Shown one piece after another: positions 56,745-64,000 of a stretch of 64,000 bases of DNA. Made by a program: the position numbers and the translations under genes. Position 1 is the stretch's first letter; every line of letters begins with the position of its first letter. Location: positions 532,922 to 596,921 of the forward strand of contig MNCI01035238.1 of assembly GCA_015680685.1 (NCBI GenBank), given 5' to 3'. The notes beneath the pieces are model-generated. The model searched no databases and was not told the origin of the DNA. It was given only the letters and a program-made list of their open reading frames with translations. The DNA comes from Gnetum montanum. Lineage: Eukaryota; Streptophyta; Gnetopsida; Gnetales; Gnetaceae.

Positions 56745-57012
56745 AGTTCTTTTTAATTTTTGTTTTACACATTTTTGTTTTACATGTTTTTTTTTTATAC
56801 ATTTTTGTTACACGTTTTTGTTTTCCACGTTTTTTTTACACGTTTTCTTTACACATTTTTGTTTTCCACGTTTTTTTTACAATTTTTTTTTTGCACATTT
56901 TTGTTTTACACGTTCTTGTCTTACACATTTTTGTTTTACAAATTTCTTTAACTTTTCTTGTTTTTGTTTTTCAACATTGTTATACTTTTTCATTTTGTGT
57001 GTGTGTGTGTGT
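56745..57012 (+). repeat. T-rich array and GT run after the pol deletion in Gypsy-R
   Basis: Repeats of the kind TTTTTGTTTTACACGTTTTT, expanded compared with 4,775-4,885 of Gypsy-L, ending in a GT dinucleotide run near 56,996. Apparent Phe-rich frames here are repeat artefacts. Confidence 0.8.
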
Positions 57013-58730
57013 TATCCACCTAGTAAGTTTGTCATCCAATAAGTGTTCTTAATGATGGTATGAACTATTTTTCATATTGATTGCTAATGTTTGGTTTTTA
57101 CCTTTAAGTCATGATGTTGATACTAAGGTATGTTTCTTTTGATATGGTAGGCAATGAGTTTACTTCATCCATACATCCACCAATTCCTATGGTCTCTCTT
57201 GGCTTGAAAATGTACAATCCCTTTCATCATAAGAACTATTAATGAATCGATGACTGGCATTTCTCAAACTAAGGAAGGCCTCAAGGATTGAAAAGGGTGT
57301 GACTTTAAGGGAACTTGATGCTTTTGTGTGGCCATTCTCTTAAGTGCTTGGATGTCTTCTTCTTGATTTTTCTTACTATTTCGACATTCTCCAATTATCG
57401 GGAAGCTAAGAAAATAAAAATAACAAAGTCTTTGCATGGTGTGGTTCTCACGCATAAACACATAAAACAAAAAAAAATGTGAGAATTCGAAGCACACCCC
57501 TTAGACAAAATAACCATTTAGGCTATAAGCATTGGTTATGGAACTAAAATAAAAATGTTCCCTCTAGCTAAGGCCCTCTCACTTCCCATTCTCTTCTCCT
57601 TTGTTTCATCGGAATGGTGGTGGCTCTTGGGTGAAGGCATTCTTGTTATTTCAAGGGGATGGATTGGCTGAATGCATTAATGCAAAGTTACTGGATGTGG
57701 TTTGTTTGAGGCCAGACTTGGAATGGGACCTACTAAGTCACATTAATCATGAAACACACAAGGGGTTGTACACCACCTTGTTCTTGAGACTCCATTCCAT
57801 TCCCTCCTCTCCATCCTTCTCTCCATTATTCACCTCATTGTCGGTTGTATCATTAGTGTATATTTTGGTTGACACATTGTTTTCTTTTTGGTAAATTCTT
57901 GCAGTTAAGACTTTAACTCTTGTTCCAAATGACATTCCCAGAGCCTACAGACTCTTTGAATGCGAGTTTGTCAAGGCATTAAGGGCATGAGGCTGCTTTG
58001 GGGAGGACCCACTGACATTCCTCTTTGGTTCACCAGTTAACTTCTTTTCCCTTAACATTTTTGCAATCTATTTTATTTTGTTCATTTCCATCTTGACATC
58101 CATTTTATCGATGTCATAGTTGTCCCTTTTTATCTATCTTTCTTATTCCTTTTCTTTCTCCATTCTATCGCTACCAGAGGTTCGCAATTAGTCATGGGGG
58201 TACGAGGCCCAATTTTTGATTTTCTCCTAACCCTTACACCTTCAGTAGTCACCACTATTATATCTTCAAATCCATATTAGCCATACCACAACTCAACCAA
58301 TGGACCTTTCACCAAAGCAAGGTATCAACTACATTATCATTCATTCACCCTTGCTAATATAAAGATTGTGTTGTGTGTGCAAATGGTAATCATTCAATAA
58401 GGATCAGATCTAGAGGGAACAATTGGAATGGAGCAGCTCTGAAATCAGTTATGCAAGGAGCAAGATCGATGATGCGCTTATGGATGGACAACAAAAGGCG
58501 CAATCTTGGCATTGGCAATAGCAAAACTTATTTCTCTCTCTCTTTCTCAGCTACCAAATGAGGCCTGATCTTAATGTAATAAGGTGTTTACTCTTGTTAT
58601 CATGAATACTAGTTTTTTCTTGTCTTATAATGATGATCCGTTCACATGTCATCTCATTAGTTCCATTTGAGTCAATAATCCCATACCGTCCCAATATTTT
58701 GTAAGGAACTCGAGAATGAGTTTTCATTCA
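57013..58730 (+). other. Gypsy-R post-pol region
   Basis: 57,160-58,040 is similar to 5,170-5,900 in Gypsy-L. A 97-codon frame at 57,601-57,894 has no counterpart open in Gypsy-L. The coiled-coil ORF of Gypsy-L is not recognisable. A second PPT-like TCATGGGGG is at 58,192. Otherwise I see nothing coding. Confidence 0.55.
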
Positions 58731-58731
58731 A

Positions 58732-58742
58732 TCATGGGGGTA
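58732..58742 (+). other. Polypurine tract of Gypsy-R
   Basis: TCATGGGGGTA directly before TGATGGGA; same as in Gypsy-L. Confidence 0.8.
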
Positions 58743-59590
58743 TGATGGGATGCGATATCGCATGGCCACTGTGATATCGCATCCCACACGATACTGTGTA
58801 TGCGATATCATGTTGTCCCCCATGATATTACATATGCAATATCGCGGTGCACTGCCAAGTCTATAAATAAGAGGCGGCTCTCCCTTGTTTTGACATCTAG
58901 ATCTAGACCCTTAGCGAAACTTTGGTAGTTTTACATCTCCAGAGATAGAATATTTTTCATGTGCCCGTAGTAGGAAATCCAAAGTGAACGAATCTTTATT
59001 CAAGTAGATATTGTACCTGAACACATATTTGTCTATGGAAATAAAGACGAACTTCTTGGATAAACCTTATAGTGCATGGAATAGGCTAAATAGGACTTTT
59101 ATTTACTATTATTTACTATTTACCATTTAATCACTTTCTTAGTCTTTAAATCTCTCTCAACCCTTCTCTCCTAGTTAAGTGCCTCAGTACGACCGCTTCG
59201 AGCACATGCATTATGCTTGGTGATCCCAGCAACAATTAGCATTTGGTAACCAAGTTTGCATTGGTTCAAGGTATGAATGGTAAGTGGGAACGGATGCTGA
59301 TGCTAGCTTAATTCAAATTTAGTTAGTTAGTTAAAGTTAGTAATTAGTCTCTTCAACCCTCTACCTTATTATCATAGGAGATAAAATCGAAAAAGACATA
59401 AAAATCATATGCCTCAGACTTACTTAACCATACACTGTGACAACTACAAGTAAGTTTGGGAAGACAACAAATAATTAACCTTAAGTGTTCCATGAGGCAT
59501 GTAGGCACTTAGTCTGTAGAGTTCGACCAGATCACACGTGCTATGCTTGTATTGATATGGTTGAGTGTAGGGGTACCTCGCCACTCATCA
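58743..59590 (+). repeat. 3' LTR of Gypsy-R
   Basis: 848 bp, TGATGGGA to CTCATCA. GATATC-type palindromes six times before TATAAATAA at 58,862. Carries one copy of the 326-bp unit that is doubled in the 5' LTR. Confidence 0.93.
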
Positions 59591-61144
59591 ATAACTTATG
59601 AAAGTTTGGTTATACTAGAACATTAATCCAAAAACAAAAAAGTTTAGGTTCCCTCATAGAAATTTTATTTTAGAGCCTTTTTTCTATATAGGACATGAAA
59701 TTAATTATCTTGTGGATTATCATGTTTGGCCTTGGGTAGCTTTAGAAAATAAAGGAAATTTTTTCCAATATAATATATGAATGATATATTATAATAGAGC
59801 TTAGTAGAGATTCATGAACAAGGAGCTTAGTTGAATCTAAGCTTATTTTTTATAGTTTTTTACTAAGCAAGATTGTAGAGCTTGATAGTTTTGATATGCA
59901 TCTTAGTGTAGAGCTTAGCCTAAAGACCCTTGCTATGATTTCTTTGCATTCATCTATTCAAAGAGCTACTTTGATGTCCAAGCCTTAGAATTCCTAATGA
60001 ATTGTGTATATTCTCATTTATTCATGTTTATTTTAGGAGCTTTTCCATCATAGGTGAATCAAGAATAAATGTCATAGAGCTATTTCTTTAGAATGTTAAT
60101 TATCTTAATAGCAAGATTTGAAAGATAGGCATATAAGCTTTTGAGGTTCGTAGCTCCATATTTAGCAACTTTAGAAGTGGGAAGATAGATGTGGAAAAGC
60201 TCCATAAGATATGACTATAAGCACAAGGAAGTTTTTCCTCTAAATTTTAGCTTTTGAGAATTTAACAATGCTAGGCATCTAAGAGACATGGTCAAGAGAT
60301 ACAAAGAGAAATATGATTTTCCTATAGCTCTTAATAAAATATATTTAGCCACAAAGACTTGAAAGTACACTAGCCTAATGAAACATATGTGGCATATCAG
60401 AGAGATACAAACAAAGAAGTTAATCAAACTAAGGATGTAGTGTTAGAACATCTACGAAAGAAGTTTATCAACAAAGCTCCTTACCTTCACCTATGATCGA
60501 CCTATCAAAGAATTCTATTGATGAATTGAGACCAAGAATCATCCTTTGGCTAGGGATTTTCTAGAAGAATATCTAGCTTTAATGGAATAAAAGCTCGAAG
60601 ACCTTGAAGAAGTTGTGCTTGAAGAAAGATTTTCACCAAAAAATGTTGAATATGTAAGAAGCAAAGAAGCTACAAAAATAAGAGTCAAGAATCAAAGATA
60701 ATAAAGAAAAAAACTAACATGAATTATTAAAATAGCAGTAGAAACAAGAGCTTTTTAAAAAGTAATAGCATAAGCTACTTAAGCAACATAGGTAACATGA
60801 GCTACAATAACAAAAATAGAAGAAAGAGGAAAGCTCATCATTCGCTTTGAAAATTCTAGATTTTCTCTTAGGCTATTTAATGAAGGAAGTAGGTCAATCC
60901 TTTATGGTAAAAGAGAAAGAAGGAAGAATTATTCTTAGCCAGAAGCTCCAACTAATGCCAAAAACTAAAATGAGCATTATCTTTCATTATAAGAAATATC
61001 ACTCTTAAACTAGAGACTAGAAGCTAGTAATGTTACATAAAGATATGTCAAAAACCACACTTATTTTGATTAGAGACTTGGAGCAAGTAGCTAATAGCCA
61101 AATAGCTAAGCTCAAAGAATTTTTATTGTAGAATAAATAAGAAA
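59591..61144. other. Unidentified flank, right of Gypsy-R, rich in AGCT words
   Basis: AT-rich. About 25 words with an AGCT core (GAGCTTAG, AAGCTCC and similar) in 59,800-61,090, some five times the chance expectation for a 4-base word. It resembles the palindrome-array design of the LTRs here, but no LTR ends, PBS or ORF were found. Confidence 0.4.
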
Positions 61145-62062
61145 TGTTGACCTTTTGGTATGCCAAAATCTTGAAAAATGGAAATTTTGTTAGTGTGTAT
61201 TTGAGACCTTGCAGGTGTAAGGAAACTAAAAGTATCATATTAAGAAGATTAAGATAGGAGCAAGAATTAGCAAACTAAAATGCTAAATTTCAATTAGAAG
61301 ACACAAAGATTTGAAGAAAATTAAAAGGATATGAGATGTCCCAAATTCCAAAGAAGACATCTTGGAGATAGATAAGACATCTCACAATATAGTAAGATGT
61401 TACTACTAAGAAACTCTAGTCTTAGGCAAGATATCTCCTCAAAACAAGAGATGTCTCAAGGAAAGACAAGATGTCATGTGCAAGACATCTTTCCTTAAGT
61501 TAAGACATCTCAACTAGCCATTTCTAGTCATTGTATGAAGTCTAATGGGCAAATGAAAAAGAGAAAGGCTATAAAAGTAAGACATTCTTATTGAAAAATG
61601 TGAAGCACTATTCATGTGATCAAGCAATCATTGTATACATCTCTAAGAAATTTTATACTTAATTTCTGTATCATTTGTTGTGTTTTTTATTAGGTTTTTG
61701 AGCCTAAAAGTGAGGAATTAGAATCTTATTTTATTTTCTTCCTCGATCTTTCTATTTCTTATTATAAGCTTTAACGGGTTTGGTGTGGTTCATCAAGAAA
61801 GACATCCTTTGAGCTTGTTGGGACCTTGAGGGGTTGGGTGTGTTTCTTAGAGAAAACACCTCTAGCAAAGTTCAAGATTTTGTAAAGGTTGTGGTGTCCC
61901 TGAAACCACATTTTGAAGGAAAAAAGTCTAGAAGTATGCAAGGATTCTACCCTTTGAGTATGGATGTACCCAAGCTGGGGAACCACAAACATACTGCTAT
62001 GCAAGAATTGGTACTCATTGGATGGAAATTATTCAACCCTCCTTCTAACTTCTCGATCCTTA
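61145..62062 (+). repeat. 5' LTR of Copia-B
   Basis: 918 bp, TGTTGACC to GATCCTTA (CA now TA). About nine GACATCTC/GAGATGTC-type words in 61,330-61,520, the same array type as the Copia-A 3' LTR. Confidence 0.82.
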
Positions 62063-62063
62063 A

Positions 62064-62075
62064 GTGGTTCAAAGC
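62064..62075 (+). other. Primer-binding site of Copia-B
   Basis: GTGGTTCAAAGC follows the LTR and looks like GTGGTATCAAAGC with AT lost, a degraded initiator-Met-tRNA PBS. Confidence 0.5.
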
Positions 62076-62118
62076 AAGGTACTTCCAAATTGAGTGTAGC
62101 AACTTAGGAGTGGACTAT

Positions 62119-63948
62119 GGAGGGAACAAATTTACAACAAGCCATAAATGTTTGATGGGATCAACTTTGCATACCAAAAAGCATGGATGCAAGGATTATT
62201 TAAATTCATGGAATTTGAAGTATGGCAGTTCATAATGGAAGGATACACTCATCCCATTGATAACTTAATAGGCATTGCACTGCCAAGTGATAAGTGATAC
62301 GATGATGACAAAAACATATTTATGTTTGATTTAAAGGCTAGGAACTATCTCTACTATGCTCTTAGTAAACCTAAATTTAATAAAATAGCTAGATGCAAAA
62401 CTACCAAAAAATTTTGGGAAGTTTTAGAAGCCACCTATGAGGGAACCTCTATTAAACATTGTAAACTCCTAGTTTTGTAATTTGAATATGAGAAGTTAAA
62501 ATTGAATAAAGGTGAAAGAATTAAAGATTATTTTTCTAGGGCCAGTGATATAGTAGTAGCTATTAGAGGAACAACGAAAGAGGTACCTAAAAGTGAAGGC
62601 ATTATAAAAGTGATTAGAACTCTACTCCTTGAATTTAAATCCAAAATCACTACCATTAAAGAAATTAGAGATTTATCTATACTTAAATTTGAAGAATTAC
62701 AAAGTGCACTTGTAGCATATGAGATGAATCTCATTAGTGAAGGTGCTATCAAGAAAAAAACCCATAACACTTAAGAGTTCTTCAAAAGAAAAGGAGATGT
62801 CTAATTGTGAAGGAAATAGTGATGATGAACTAGTGTTTCTAACAAGAAGAGTAAAAAGACTATTAGCAAGAAAAGAAAAAAGATTCAACCAATCAAATAG
62901 GAAAGGTAAAAAAATAGGTAAGCAACCTAGAACTTCTAATTTTGATATCTTATAACATGTTGGATATGTGATGGAAGAGGTCATGTGGTCTCCAAATGTT
63001 CTAATGCTAGCAAGTTACCAAAGAAGGAGTTCATTCAAGAGGATAAGAAGATCAAAAAATTTTCCACAAACTGGGATGATGAATATATTGAAGAGGAAAT
63101 TGATGATCCATTAATGAACTCTCATGTTATATGCATGGATTTTGCATGCAACAATCCCATGAAGGAATCTAAAGAACCTGAAGGTACACCTGAGGAAAGG
63201 TATAAGATGCTATGTAACAAAATTATCTCTTTTCAAAATTTATGTATGAAAATGAAAAAGGCTTCATATGGTAAGGAAGTAGAAATAACTAAACTTAATA
63301 CTAAATACTTCACTCTTAAAATGAAGAACTAAAACCTACAAGTTGAGGATCAAAAGCTAACCCTATCTTATGAGTAGATAAGCAAGGAATAAGAAAGTGC
63401 AATGCTTAGTAATGAAAAGCTTACTATAGAAAAGAAGATGTTAGATGTTATGCATAGACAAGAAAGAGATCATCATAATAAAAGAGGAATGGAAAATGAT
63501 TCTCATGTTGATACATCCATAAGCACTTTACCTTAATGGAGGTACACACCTAGGTTTGAATAACTAGCATGAACAAGAAAATCTATATGCTATTACTATG
63601 GGAACTTTAGGCATATATAATCACATTTTACTTACAATTAATATATTATAATCTAATCACTTATTCTTATCGAAAGAAGATTAGAAAACATTTCTTAAAA
63701 GCTAAACAAGTTTGGAGACCTAAGGTGAACAAGTAAGAGGAAGAAATGGCTAAACATGTTTCTCTCCACTATAATAATGGAGATATAGAAAACAATCATA
63801 AAAAAGCCATCTTGAATGAGGAAAAGGATATAAACAAGCATTTTGGTGTCAAAAGAGCTAGACATCCAATGAAAAAAAGGAAGAAACTCTACAAAGGAGG
63901 ACCTTACTGTAAACTTACTTAAGTAGGTAACTCCTTAGAGTAAGCAAG
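62119..63948 (+). pseudogene. gag: Copia-B gag
   Basis: FDGINFAYQKAWMQGLFKFM, then KNIFMFDLKARNYLYYALSK, FWEVLEATYEGTS, KGERIKDYFSRASDIVVAIR, VIRTLLLEFKSKITTIKEI, FEELQSALVAYEMN: the layout of the copia gag family (UBN2/DUF4219-like). A complete zinc knuckle CWICDGRGHVVSKC (C-x2-C-x4-H-x4-C) is at about 62,957. A Lys/Glu-rich tail (EERYKMLCNKIISFQNLCMK) suggests a coiled coil. Only a few stops and frameshifts; the best-preserved gag in the window. Confidence 0.85.
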
Positions 63949-64000
63949 GTAAGTATTCATAATTATGACTATAACTATAAATAATCCTTGACTTGCATCA
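63949..64000 (+). promoter_or_regulatory. Splice-donor-like site after Copia-B gag
   Basis: GCAAG/GTAAGTATT at the same place as in Copia-A (12,012). Confidence 0.45.

Larger units (their letters stand above)
52800..59590 (+). mobile_element. Gypsy-R: Athila-like element lacking RT and integrase
   Basis: 6,791 bp between ATAAC repeats (52,795-52,799 and 59,591-59,595). 5' LTR, PBS starting TGGCGCCG (53,959), gag, protease, then directly the post-pol region, PPT and 3' LTR. Compared with Gypsy-L, everything from the end of protease to the pol stop is missing, with the join near 56,660-56,700. It would depend on enzymes from a complete relative. The two LTRs differ visibly, so it is not recent. 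Confidence 0.92.
61145..64000 (+). mobile_element. Copia-B: Ty1/copia-type element, 3' part outside window
   Basis: 5' LTR, PBS remnant, gag with zinc knuckle and coiled-coil tail, and the conserved splice-donor-like site at 63,949; the window ends soon after. Related to Copia-A in LTR ends and gag, and better preserved. Whether it has pol cannot be seen. Confidence 0.8.

Noticed and set aside
56704-57052. Phe-rich protein of 110-137 residues
   Set aside because: Produced by the TTTTTGTTTTACAC repeat; homologous sequence in Gypsy-L does not keep the frame.
1-64000. An intact host gene
   Set aside because: No multi-domain host protein frame, tRNA or rRNA was recognised; all supported coding sequence belongs to retroelements or to the gene they carry.

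Overview
The window looks like a land-plant genome, probably one with a large repeat-rich genome such as a gymnosperm (the clade is inference). I found no intact host gene, rRNA, tRNA or CRISPR array. Almost all of it is old LTR retrotransposons nested in one another. Outer edges can be placed by 5-bp target-site duplications (TSDs), TG...CA termini, primer-binding sites (PBS) and polypurine tracts (PPT). Protein similarities were judged by eye from motifs, with no database search.

Layout. 1-9,866: 3' part of an Athila-like Ty3/gypsy element (Gypsy-L), its integrase split by an LTR-type insertion (700-4,053, TSD AACAT). 9,867-52,429: a Ty1/copia-type element (Copia-A) with gag, an unknown second ORF and no visible pol. 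Copia-A is interrupted by Tat-2 (13,769-50,683, minus strand, TSD ATAAG/GTAAG). The integrase of Tat-2 is in turn interrupted by Tat-1 (17,494-36,172, plus strand, TSD ACTAT). Tat-1 and Tat-2 are giant (about 18-19 kb) Tat/Ogre-type Ty3/gypsy elements of one family, in opposite orientation. 52,430-52,799 and 59,591-61,144 are unidentified flanks of Gypsy-R (52,800-59,590, TSD ATAAC), an Athila-like derivative with gag and protease only. 61,145-64,000 is the 5' part of a second copia-type element (Copia-B).

The most striking content is a gene on the opposite strand of both Tat elements, between protease and reverse transcriptase (copy 1: 23,732-28,357 minus; copy 2: 39,764-44,350 plus). It has its own TATA box, about eight exons, and exon lengths that are nearly all identical in the two copies (122, 450, 275, 1050 and 135 nt). 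The reading frame stays in phase across the introns. Exon 2 resembles an FCP1/SCP-like (HAD) phosphatase with changed catalytic positions. Exon 4 resembles extra-ORF/plant-transposon proteins. Later exons encode an acidic tract and a probable coiled coil. The gene lies between arrays of one minisatellite family that also occurs before the 3' LTR. It occupies the place where Ogre elements are known to carry a sense-strand intron.

Second theme: each LTR family here has its own array of short palindromes, in several cases directly upstream of the TATA box. All coding regions are decayed, mostly by Gln or Arg codons becoming stops, as expected from methyl-cytosine deamination in silenced plant repeats.
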